Shown piece after piece: positions 7,513 to 14,010 of a DNA stretch of 41,405 bases. Positions within the stretch are counted from its first letter, which is position 1. Each line of letters starts with the position of its first letter. Made by a program: the position numbers and the translations under genes. Below the pieces are notes generated by a model. It saw only the letters and a program-made list of their open reading frames with translations, had not been told where the DNA came from and did not search any database. This DNA is from Oscillospiraceae bacterium (GTDB lineage: Bacteria; Bacillota; Clostridia; Oscillospirales; Ruminococcaceae), in the NCBI GenBank assembly GCA_017481565.1, contig JAFUOZ010000066.1, positions 1-41,405 on the forward strand, given 5' to 3'.

Positions 7513-8520
7513 TCAGTCTCTTACAACTCTGTTTCTGCCCGATTCCTTGGCAATATAGAGACGCTCATCAGCTGCCTTGATAGTGTCACTGATAGTGGTA
7601 TTTCTGTCAAGAGAATTGATACCGAAGCTCATTGTAGCTCTAATGGTAGTGCCTTCGAATTCACACTTTGATTCTTCAATGATCTTTCTTATACGTTCGG
7701 CAAATTCATAGCAGCCGTTAAGATCGGTACGGGGAAGAATAATAATAAATTCCTCGCCTCCCCAGCGGAAAACTCCGTCGTCAACACGGGTATTTGCTCT
7801 GAATGTATCGGCTACATGACGAAGCATAGCGTCGCCTGCGTTATGACCGTATGTATCGTTTACCTTCTTGAAATGGTCGATATCACAGATGATAAGTGAA
7901 CAGTCAATACCGCCTGCAACCAGAGGCTTGATGGCTTTTTCGTAATGCTCAAAGAAGCCTCTTCTGTTGCGGAGACCTGTAAGCTGATCCTCCAATGCTT
8001 CATTGTAAAGCAGATGAGATTCAAGGGTCTTTGCAAGGAAAGCTGCGGCAAGACAGAGTCTCTTCACATCTGTCTGAGCAAATTCCTCGCCGTAAAGCTT
8101 ATTTATTGCCTGATATGCACCGATAACATCACCCTTCTGATTTGTTACGGGCACAACAAGGATAGATTTGGTAACATAGCCTGTCTTTTTATCGACGCTG
8201 CTGTTGAAACGGGGATCGTTATAGGGATCGTTGATGAAAAGTACTTCATTATTCATTATTGAAGCACCTACAAGACCTGTATTTTCGGGGATTATTATCT
8301 TATCAACTCCTGTTGCCGCAAGGGTCCAGAGCTGATGATTTCTCTTATCCCAGTACCAGAAGCTGCATCGGTCGGAGCCTACAAGGGTTTTACCCAATGT
8401 ATTAAGGCTTGAAAGAGTCCTTGAGAATTCCTTCTGCTCAAAAAGCTCCTGCATACAATCGAAAATCTGTTCAAGAAGCTCATCAGAGGTGGGCTTTCTT
8501 GCTGAAGTATTAACACTCAT
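7513..8520 (-). CDS. GAF-domain diguanylate cyclase (GGDEF)
   Basis: 335 residues from the ATG at 8520, which follows GGAG at 9 bases; upstream in-frame ATGs at 8562 and 8535 lack such a site. Residues about 25-165 form a GAF sensor domain (LGKTLVGSDRCSFWYWD, GLVGASIMNNEVLFINDPYNDPRF, SILVVPV). Residues about 170-335 form the GGDEF domain: LTGLRNRRGF, CDIDHFKKVNDTYGHNAGD and the active-site WGGEEF. RVDD five residues before GGEEF fits the allosteric inhibitory RxxD site. It should make cyclic di-GMP from two GTP under control of a small ligand or redox signal bound by GAF; the ligand is unknown. No membrane segment is seen. It lies between two chemoreceptor-type genes, but has its own promoter and terminator. 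Confidence 0.95.
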   Translation of the reverse strand: MSVNTSARKPTSDELLEQIFDCMQELFEQKEFSRTLSSLNTLGKTLVGSDRCSFWYWDKRNHQLWTLAATGVDKIIIPENTGLVGASIMNNEVLFINDPYNDPRFNSSVDKKTGYVTKSILVVPVTNQKGDVIGAYQAINKLYGEEFAQTDVKRLCLAAAFLAKTLESHLLYNEALEDQLTGLRNRRGFFEHYEKAIKPLVAGGIDCSLIICDIDHFKKVNDTYGHNAGDAMLRHVADTFRANTRVDDGVFRWGGEEFIIILPRTDLNGCYEFAERIRKIIEESKCEFEGTTIRATMSFGINSLDRNTTISDTIKAADERLYIAKESGRNRVVRD

Positions 8521-8592
8521 GATCAAATTCTCCATTCCCGATATACCTTCAATACGCTGCAAGATATATCGTTATATTATCTTCCATATAAT

Positions 8593-8621
8593 ATATTAGC
8601 ATTTTATTATGTCTTTGTCAA
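8593..8621 (-). promoter_or_regulatory. Sigma-A promoter of the GAF-GGDEF gene
   Basis: On the minus strand TTGACA (8621-8616), 17 bases, TAATAT (8598-8593). Start expected near 8586, giving a leader of about 65 bases to the ATG at 8520. Confidence 0.75.
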
Positions 8622-8657
8622 CGGTTTTTGCAAAAAAACTTATAACTTATAATTAAA

Positions 8658-8700
8658 CCGAGGCTTTGTGGGATCTCCGCAAAGCCTCGGCTTTATTTTT
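8658..8700. terminator. Terminator downstream of the hydrogenase-like fusion gene
   Basis: A stem of 11 perfect pairs (CCGAGGCTTTG at 8658-8668, CAAAGCCTCGG at 8680-8690) extended by three more pairs around a 5-base loop. The plus-strand tail is CTTTATTTTT and the minus-strand tail TTTAATTATAA, so it is stronger rightwards but sits where the minus-strand gene (stop at 8724) needs a terminator. It also separates that gene from the diguanylate cyclase promoter. Confidence 0.8.
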
Positions 8701-8723
8701 ATAATTGCAAATTAATTTACTGT

Positions 8724-10601
8724 TTACTGATCCTCTTCGCTTACAAGTGCCGCAGTGATGGAGTTGATCTCGTCGATAACAACGGAAACCTCGGTAACGC
8801 TGTCATTGATAAGACGTGAGTTACGGTTCAGATCCTCTACCGCTTCATCTGTCTGAATAAAGCTGTTCTGAGTTTCGGTAACCTTTTCCATGATAAGATT
8901 AGAAGCGTTCTTGATACCTTCGATATTCATAAGGATATGCTCGGTATGATTTTCAGCTTCCTTAAGAGTTTCGGCAGATTTAGCCGCAAGACCTCTTACC
9001 TCGTCGGCGACGACTGCAAAGCCCTTGCCCAGCTGACCTGCTCTCGATGCCTCGATAGACGCATTTATAGCGAGAATATTGGTCTGATCGGAGATATTCT
9101 TGATCTTGGTAAGTATTTTTCTGTATTCGTCGATATCAATATTGATCTCGGAAACAGATTTCTTGATTCCCGTAGCTCTTGTGCGGATATCGGTAACATC
9201 CTTTGTAAGAACGTTCATATCCTTCTTGATGATATCGTTCTTTACGGAGTTTTCCTCTGTATGCTTTGTGATCGGCAGAACCTTACCTGCAAGAAGTCTC
9301 AGTGCAGAGTTGATCTCTGTAACAGCTCTCTGGAGGTTTGTATGCTCCATTTCAAGCTGCTCCTTCATCTTGATCATCTGCTTTCTCTCGAACATGATGC
9401 AGTTTTCGGGAGTGTTGTTTCCTGCAAAGATAGTCATAGCCATATGCTTACAGCTCTTGAAGCCGCACGCATGACAGTCAACGGAACGTTCAGCCTTGGA
9501 GTATTTGCCCATAGATCTGAATACTTCATCAAGCTCGGAATCGGTAGGCATTCTTGAAGTACATCTGTTCTGATATTTTCTCAAGAAATCCTCATATCTG
9601 AGATCCTTGAAGATAGCACGGTGGAAACGTTCATTTCCCTTACGGGTATTTGCCCATGTCTTTGCGTGTACCATGATATCGTATGCGTCAAAGCTTTCAA
9701 AATCCGCTCTTGCGCCTGCGCCCGAGTTACAGCCGAATTCACAGGAAAGAACGTCATATACAACGGGCAGCTTTGACTTGTCCGTTCTCAGATAGTTGTT
9801 AAGGTCGTCATAAACCTTATGAGCGCCCTCTGATGTGGAAACGGTAAGATATGGGTCATACACATGGAGACAGTCCTTAAGACCGCCGGGGATAGGATAG
9901 AATGCACCGTCAAAGCCTCTTACGCCCGAGAATTCAAAGGGGCTGCGTCCCTGAGGAAGCTCTATATTATTCTTCTTGAAGAACTGAGTAATGGTCTTGA
10001 AGGTAACATTATAGCTGATGATGTTGGTATTTCTGAACTCATCGCCCTTTGCGAGACAGGGGGTGATACCGATAAGGGTATCTGTATTTCTCAGATACTT
10101 ACGTACATATACAGCAGTACAGAGAAGGGGCGACTGAACAGGTGAAAGATGAGGAATAAGCTCAGGCTTGTGTTTTTCCGCATAGTTTACGATAGCGGCA
10201 CAGGGCTGGGAGATTATCTTTGCACCGGGATTGCGCTTAACGTGTTCAACGTGCATATATGTACATATATCCGCACCGAAGGAAGCGTCGTAAATTTCAT
10301 TTACGCCCTGATCCTTGAACCACTGGAGAACATGTCTCCAGACACCGTCCATAGCAGATTTGATCGCAGGAGCAACAATAAAGGATACCTTTTCCTTTTT
10401 GATCAGCTGCATCATTGTTTCAAAATCGTCCTCATAGTATCTTGCACCGTGGAGACAGCTCTTTACGCACTCACCGCACTGAATACACTGAGCATGGTTT
10501 ACACGCACAACTCTTCCGTCGGAATGGTTGGCATTTGGTATGGGGCAGCATCTTATGCAGGCGTTACAGCCAATGCATTTATCTTCCTGAACATGTATCA
10601 T
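8724..10601 (-). CDS. Ferredoxin / [FeFe]-hydrogenase-like / methyl-accepting signalling fusion (putative sensory hydrogenase)
   Basis: 625 residues. Residues 1-55 hold a two-[4Fe-4S] ferredoxin domain (C9, C12, C15, C19 and C39, C42, C45, C49). Residues about 70-345 resemble the [FeFe]-hydrogenase large subunit: L1 region ISQPCAA (C134), L2 [10 protein letters not shown] (C182) and L3 [13 protein letters not shown] (C287, C291), so all four ligands of the H-cluster cubane are present. The L1 cysteine used for proton transfer in catalytic enzymes (TSCCP) is replaced by proline. A further Fe-S motif follows (C376, C379, C384, C401), then a soluble chemoreceptor signalling domain (about 420-625) with [34 protein letters not shown]. 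The layout is that of group C, presumably H2- or redox-sensing proteins that talk to CheA/CheW. AAAGGAA precedes the start by about 8 bases. Confidence 0.93.
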   Translation of the reverse strand: MIHVQEDKCIGCNACIRCCPIPNANHSDGRVVRVNHAQCIQCGECVKSCLHGARYYEDDFETMMQLIKKEKVSFIVAPAIKSAMDGVWRHVLQWFKDQGVNEIYDASFGADICTYMHVEHVKRNPGAKIISQPCAAIVNYAEKHKPELIPHLSPVQSPLLCTAVYVRKYLRNTDTLIGITPCLAKGDEFRNTNIISYNVTFKTITQFFKKNNIELPQGRSPFEFSGVRGFDGAFYPIPGGLKDCLHVYDPYLTVSTSEGAHKVYDDLNNYLRTDKSKLPVVYDVLSCEFGCNSGAGARADFESFDAYDIMVHAKTWANTRKGNERFHRAIFKDLRYEDFLRKYQNRCTSRMPTDSELDEVFRSMGKYSKAERSVDCHACGFKSCKHMAMTIFAGNNTPENCIMFERKQMIKMKEQLEMEHTNLQRAVTEINSALRLLAGKVLPITKHTEENSVKNDIIKKDMNVLTKDVTDIRTRATGIKKSVSEINIDIDEYRKILTKIKNISDQTNILAINASIEASRAGQLGKGFAVVADEVRGLAAKSAETLKEAENHTEHILMNIEGIKNASNLIMEKVTETQNSFIQTDEAVEDLNRNSRLINDSVTEVSVVIDEINSITAALVSEEDQ

Positions 10602-10628
10602 ATAATTATTTCCTTTCTTATGTTTGTT

Positions 10629-10634
10629 ATTATA
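10629..10634 (-). promoter_or_regulatory. Possible -10 element of the hydrogenase-like fusion gene
   Basis: TATAAT on the minus strand, 28 bases before the start codon. The best upstream match to a -35 hexamer is AAGACA with an 18-base spacer, so the call is tentative. Confidence 0.35.
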
Positions 10635-10781
10635 TGGTCATGTATTTCGTTTTGTCTTATACATATCATAATTATAATACATTTCTTACGATTAGTCAAT
10701 AACATCAAAAACTTTTTATCAAAAATATCAGATTTTGTACATTTTCAGCATATTTGCTATGAAAATGTTGGCTATTATTAC

Positions 10782-10898
10782 AATTCGCAATGCGCAATGC
10801 GCAATTCGCAATTCGCAATTTGCAATTCGCAATGCGCAATTCACAATTCGCACTCCGCAATTTGCAATTCATAATTCGCAATGCGCAATTCGCAATTT
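10782..10898. repeat. Long 7-bp tandem repeat array, AATTCGC/AATGCGC type
   Basis: Sixteen consecutive heptamers plus a partial one, in strict 7-base register: mostly AATTCGC, AATGCGC and AATTTGC, with variants such as ACTCCGC and AATTCAT. There are no spacers, so it is not CRISPR. It is directly followed by the terminator at 10905-10937, beyond which a shorter array runs in the inverted orientation (10986-11020). The 417-base gap between 10602 and 11018 holds only this, the terminator, the shorter array and a promoter. Confidence 0.95.
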
Positions 10899-10904
10899 AA
10901 AAGA

Positions 10905-10945
10905 AAAATGCGCAGAATGTTACTGTCTGCGCATTTTTTTATTTT
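10905..10945. terminator. Terminator of the ABC/LytTR operon
   Basis: Perfect 12-bp arms AAAATGCGCAGA (10905-10916) and TCTGCGCATTTT (10926-10937), 9-base loop. T-rich tails on both strands: TTTATTTT rightwards and CTTTTAAATT leftwards. The only gene reading into it is the minus-strand operon that ends at 11019. Confidence 0.9.
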
Positions 10946-10985
10946 AAATTTCAGTCTGTAAATTAACGATTACTTTATAATAATT

Positions 10986-11020
10986 GCGAATTGCGCATTG
11001 CGAATTGCGCATTATAAATT
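10986..11020. repeat. 7-bp tandem repeat array behind the DUF3021 gene
   Basis: Five heptamers: GCGAATT, GCGCATT, GCGAATT, GCGCATT, ATAAATT. The last one supplies two bases of the stop codon (TTA, 11019-11021) of the minus-strand gene, exactly as at 3836-3870. The array is the inverted counterpart of the 10782-10898 array, with the terminator between them. Confidence 0.9.
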
Positions 11021-11432
11021 ATCTCTTCCGTCTCTCCATAAGCGCCTTATTCAATTTATCTGCGTCCTTTTTCTCCCTGATATAGCTTATGGCAAAAACT
11101 GCTGCATATACTATCGCAACGTAAATGCACATAAAGAATATTCCGATTGGCGACGGATTTATCCAGCCGAAAGCAGAACCTAAAGTTATCATGATAACAC
11201 AGAGTATGGAATAATGTATCAGTGCATATACAATGAATTTCTTCAGCGTCTTGAATTCGGTATTGTAGATAAGCGCTGTGGGAAGTGCAGTTGCCGCCGC
11301 CGCACCCAATACCTGCATGGGAAGATACGCTGTGACCGTTTCATAATTATTGATACTGATGACCGCCACAAGAGCAAGCACGGCTGTTGTTATGTTGGTG
11401 AAAAAGCCTAAAAAGCATTTTATGAATTTCAT
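11019..11432 (-). CDS. DUF3021 family membrane protein
   Basis: 137 residues from the ATG at 11432, 8 bases behind AAGGAGGG; the GTG at 11438 is too close to that site. Four hydrophobic helices (about 8-28, 38-56, 67-88, 98-116) with a basic C-terminal tail (EKKDADKLNKALMERRKR) match the four-helix DUF3021 proteins. These are commonly encoded directly behind LytTR regulators, as here, with 14 bases between the genes. By analogy with known LytTR/membrane-inhibitor pairs of streptococci, it may hold or modulate the LytTR protein at the membrane; that is inference. Last gene of the operon. Confidence 0.85.
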   Translation of the reverse strand: MKFIKCFLGFFTNITTAVLALVAVISINNYETVTAYLPMQVLGAAAATALPTALIYNTEFKTLKKFIVYALIHYSILCVIMITLGSAFGWINPSPIGIFFMCIYVAIVYAAVFAISYIREKKDADKLNKALMERRKR

Positions 11433-11446
11433 ATGCACTACCCTCC

Positions 11447-11884
11447 TTAAACGCCCAGTTTTTTCTTGAGATCGGGAACATACTGCCGTGAGATTATGAC
11501 CTTTTCTCCGTTGTCAAGGGCTGCTTCAAGCCGTCCGCCCATCATGGGAGCAAGACGGGCTATTTTTGATACATTTACTATCATAGCTTTTGATATCCTT
11601 AAAAGGTCGGAACGTTCATAGGTCTTTTCAAGCTCGTAAAGCTTCTGCTTCACCTCATATACATTCTTTTCACAGCATACACAGACACGGTTATCCACCG
11701 ATTCAAAATAGTATATCTCCGAGGGGGCAAGCTTTACTATATCGCTGCCGCTGTAGGCTGTGAGCCTGCTGCGTCCTGCCTTAAGGGCATAGATAAGCTC
11801 CATAAGCTCAGGGTCAAGAGTATCGCTGCGTATTATGATCTCTTCCTCTGCGCCCTCTGCAAGAGGTTCTATCGTTATTTTCAT
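11447..11884 (-). CDS. LytTR-domain transcriptional regulator
   Basis: 145 residues. The N-terminal 45 residues are a short lead without a receiver domain; residues about 48-145 are a LytTR DNA-binding domain (IVKLAPSEIYYFESVDNRVCVC, VKQKLYELEKTY, FLRISKAMIVN-like LLRISKAMIVNVSKI, then VIISRQYVPDLKKKL). LytTR proteins of this small type bind direct repeats upstream of their own operon. The start is preceded by AAGGGG at 7 bases. It lies between the ABC permease gene (22 bases upstream) and the DUF3021 gene, so it probably controls this exporter operon. Confidence 0.93.
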   Translation of the reverse strand: MKITIEPLAEGAEEEIIIRSDTLDPELMELIYALKAGRSRLTAYSGSDIVKLAPSEIYYFESVDNRVCVCCEKNVYEVKQKLYELEKTYERSDLLRISKAMIVNVSKIARLAPMMGGRLEAALDNGEKVIISRQYVPDLKKKLGV

Positions 11885-11906
11885 ATATACCCCTTTTTTA
11901 TTTTTA

Positions 11907-12821
11907 TTATCTGTCTGTTCCCGACTTTTTTGCAGAAACGATTATCCCTGCAATAAGAAAGACGATACCGAAACAGATGAGTATTCCTATGCAGGCTGTA
12001 TCGGTCATCTGCATATCCATAAATTCAAGCTCAACGCCCATTGCTTCAAGATATTCGGTCTTGTATTCCTTGGGGATATCCGCAAATATCTCGGTTATGA
12101 TATTTTCCGTCATAATGCTTCTGAACATTTTTGCGCCGTATATAACGGGAGAGCATTTCAAGGCTGTTTGTATACCCTCCGAAAGAGTTCCTATAGGAAG
12201 ATATATACCTCCCAAAAAGCCCACCAGAGTACCCACTACCGTACCGATACCGCTCCATGCGCTCTGTGTCTTTACAAGCACCGCTCCAAGATACATAAGC
12301 GATGAATAGGTAAAGGAATTCACCGCTATCATTCCGATAAGCTTAAGATGTGCCGCTGCGGAAAAAGCCTCTCCGCCTTGTATTATACAATAAATTTCTG
12401 AAATAACAAGTGTTAAAATGCAGATAACAAGTGAACATATCCATGCAGATGTTACATAAGCTGCTGAGACCGTTGCTCTGCTTACGGGAGCAGTATATAT
12501 AGAGCCTGATTTTCCCGTTTCCCTGTCCTTTATCATTGATGATGAAAATACCGCAAGAGTGACTGTTACCGCATTTATCGACACGATACCCGCACAGGTC
12601 CATAAAGTAACGAACATAAGCGCATTCGCTTCATCCGCTTCGGCATTTCTTCCGGGAAGCTCCGAAAGAAAGTCCTTAAGACTGTCAACATTCATATCTC
12701 CCAGAAAGAAGAGCATAAGTCCGAGTACGATAAGCATCGAAAGCAGTGAAAAGAAAACCGCTCCTCTGTCCCGAAGATAAATCCTCATATTTCTTTTTAC
12801 AAGTGCTGTATACTGTTCCAT
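11907..12821 (-). CDS. ABC-2 type transporter permease
   Basis: 304 residues from the ATG at 12821, 7 bases behind GGAG; the ATG at 12827 is almost on top of that site. N-terminal helix (about 20-40), a large loop containing an extracytoplasmic segment (about 41-70), then further helices at about 75-100, 120-148, 158-188, 195-215 and 272-296. Six membrane segments in total suit the ABC-2/DrrB permease family. With the ATPase encoded just upstream (stop overlapping its ribosome site) it should form an exporter for a lipid, drug or peptide; the substrate cannot be read from sequence. Confidence 0.92.
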   Translation of the reverse strand: MEQYTALVKRNMRIYLRDRGAVFFSLLSMLIVLGLMLFFLGDMNVDSLKDFLSELPGRNAEADEANALMFVTLWTCAGIVSINAVTVTLAVFSSSMIKDRETGKSGSIYTAPVSRATVSAAYVTSAWICSLVICILTLVISEIYCIIQGGEAFSAAAHLKLIGMIAVNSFTYSSLMYLGAVLVKTQSAWSGIGTVVGTLVGFLGGIYLPIGTLSEGIQTALKCSPVIYGAKMFRSIMTENIITEIFADIPKEYKTEYLEAMGVELEFMDMQMTDTACIGILICFGIVFLIAGIIVSAKKSGTDR

Positions 12822-12833
12822 TTTCATTCTCCT

Positions 12834-13745
12834 TTACTGATTGCAGGCATTCAGGAATACATCGTCCATGCTGCCCTGAATCACCTCAAAGCCCTCTATA
12901 AGCTCCTTTACCGAATATACGGGAGCTATTGCGCCGGCTGTACCCTTTATATTAAAGCTGAGTCCGTATTCCTCCTTAACAGCTGTTATGCGCTGTGAGG
13001 ACAGGATATCGGATACTTTTGCCGCATTATTATCTGTACAGTATAATTTCACCGAGTCGGAGGCGTATTTTTCCTTAAGCTCAAAGGGAGTGCCTTCCGC
13101 ACGGATAGTACCCTTTTCAAGTATAATGATACGATTTGCTGCGGCTGCCTCTTCCATATAATGAGTTGTAAGGAAAACTGTCATACCCGTATTCTTACGG
13201 AGCTGTTCAACTGTTTCCCATACGTCCTTTCTTGTGGCAGGGTCAAGACCTGTTGTAGGTTCGTCAAGGAACAAAAGCTCGGGAGTATGCATAAGAGCGG
13301 CGGATATTTCACAGCGGCGCTTCTGTCCGCCCGAAAGCTTGCCGAATGGCTTTTTCAGTATATCATCAAGGGTCAGTATACCGCAAAGCTCGTCAAGTCT
13401 CTTTTTAGCCTCGGCTTTTGTCTTTCCGTGGATAATTCCACGGCAAAGAAGATTTTCCTGTACCGTAAGTATCTCGTCAAGACAGTTCTGCTGATATACT
13501 ATACCTATTTTTCTGCGGATATCATTATCACCCTTGCCCAGACTGTGACCGCATATTTCCGCTTTTCCACCGTCAGGCTTTAAAAGTGTTGAGAGCATAT
13601 TTATAGTAGTGGATTTGCCTGCGCCGTTTACGCCTAAAAATCCAAGCAGCTCGCCTTTTTCCACCTTAAAGGATATATTGTTCACAGCAGTGAAATCACC
13701 GTATTTTTTTGTAAGACCGTCAACCTTAAGAATTGTCATTTTCAT
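12834..13745 (-). CDS. ABC transporter ATP-binding protein, DrrA type
   Basis: 303 residues from the ATG at 13745, 5 bases after AAAGGA; the ATG at 13739 is an alternative and the GTG at 13748 less likely. Motifs in order: Walker A GVNGAGKSTT (38-47), Q-loop around 85, signature LSGGQKRR (137-144), Walker B LLFLDEP (157-163), D-loop, and the switch histidine in TTHYMEE (about 191). The C-terminal extension of about 75 residues ending with DDVFLNACNQ matches the DrrA/CcmA-like exporters of the ABC-2 class. First gene of the ABC-LytTR-DUF3021 operon, preceded by a promoter overlapped by an 11-bp dyad. Confidence 0.95.
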   Translation of the reverse strand: MKMTILKVDGLTKKYGDFTAVNNISFKVEKGELLGFLGVNGAGKSTTINMLSTLLKPDGGKAEICGHSLGKGDNDIRRKIGIVYQQNCLDEILTVQENLLCRGIIHGKTKAEAKKRLDELCGILTLDDILKKPFGKLSGGQKRRCEISAALMHTPELLFLDEPTTGLDPATRKDVWETVEQLRKNTGMTVFLTTHYMEEAAAANRIIILEKGTIRAEGTPFELKEKYASDSVKLYCTDNNAAKVSDILSSQRITAVKEEYGLSFNIKGTAGAIAPVYSVKELIEGFEVIQGSMDDVFLNACNQ

Positions 13746-13752
13746 CACTTTC

Positions 13753-13784
13753 CTTTCTGTAATTACAGTATATATTACAGAAAG
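13753..13784. promoter_or_regulatory. 11-bp-arm dyad overlapping the ABC operon promoter (putative operator)
   Basis: Perfect arms CTTTCTGTAAT (13753-13763) and ATTACAGAAAG (13774-13784) around a 10-base centre. The dyad covers the predicted -10 (13767-13772) and the right-hand arm lies in the spacer, while the left arm touches the ribosome binding site. That placement fits a repressor operator; as RNA it could also mask the ribosome site. Confidence 0.65.
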
Positions 13785-13795
13785 AAAAATTACAA
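13767..13795 (-). promoter_or_regulatory. Promoter of the ABC/LytTR operon
   Basis: On the minus strand TTGTAA (13795-13790), 17 bases, TATACT (13772-13767). Start expected near 13760, so the leader is only about 15 bases and most of the dyad would not be transcribed, favouring a DNA operator. Confidence 0.6.
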
Positions 13796-13870
13796 TGCTT
13801 TTTCGGTGACCTGCATTTTTCGGGCGGTAAAATGCAAAAAATCAGGGTAAACCTGCTGTAAGTCTTTTTG

Positions 13871-13891
13871 TTACTGAAATGTTACCGAAAT
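13871..13891 (+). promoter_or_regulatory. Direct repeat TTACYGAAAT with 11-bp period
   Basis: TTACTGAAAT (13871-13880) and TTACCGAAAT (13882-13891) stand one helical turn apart, 16 bases upstream of the -35 hexamer at 13907. Direct repeats of this period upstream of a promoter are typical of OmpR/PhoB-type activators. No such regulator is encoded in the window. Confidence 0.4.
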
Positions 13892-13906
13892 AATGCTTAT
13901 TGTTTC

Positions 13907-13935
13907 TTGACGAAACTGTTAAGGTGTGATAAACT
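13907..13935 (+). promoter_or_regulatory. Promoter of the secreted repeat protein gene
   Basis: TTGACG at 13907-13912, 17 bases, TAAACT at 13930-13935. Start expected near 13942, just before the perfect palindrome at 13946-13969. Confidence 0.6.
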
Positions 13936-13945
13936 TAAACTAGGG

Positions 13946-13969
13946 AAAGTTTCATATATATGAAACTTT
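13946..13969. promoter_or_regulatory. Perfect 24-bp palindrome in the leader of the secreted protein gene
   Basis: Arms AAAGTTTCAT and ATGAAACTTT around ATAT, fully self-complementary. It begins about 4 bases behind the predicted transcription start, where a repressor would block initiation or early elongation; as RNA it forms a hairpin of at least 10 bp at the very 5' end, which could protect the mRNA. Confidence 0.65.
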
Positions 13970-14010
13970 ATAGAAAAAAAAGATATATAAATAAGGAGGA
14001 ACAATCATCT

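Noticed and set aside
10149..10874. Long plus-strand open frame opposite the hydrogenase-like gene, ending in NSQ/FAI-type repeats
   Set aside because: It is the complement of a clear multi-domain gene; the repetitive tail is just the translation of the 7-bp array. No ribosome site, no family match.
10782..10898. Repeat array resembling a CRISPR locus
   Set aside because: Units are 7 bases in direct tandem without spacers, and no cas genes are present.
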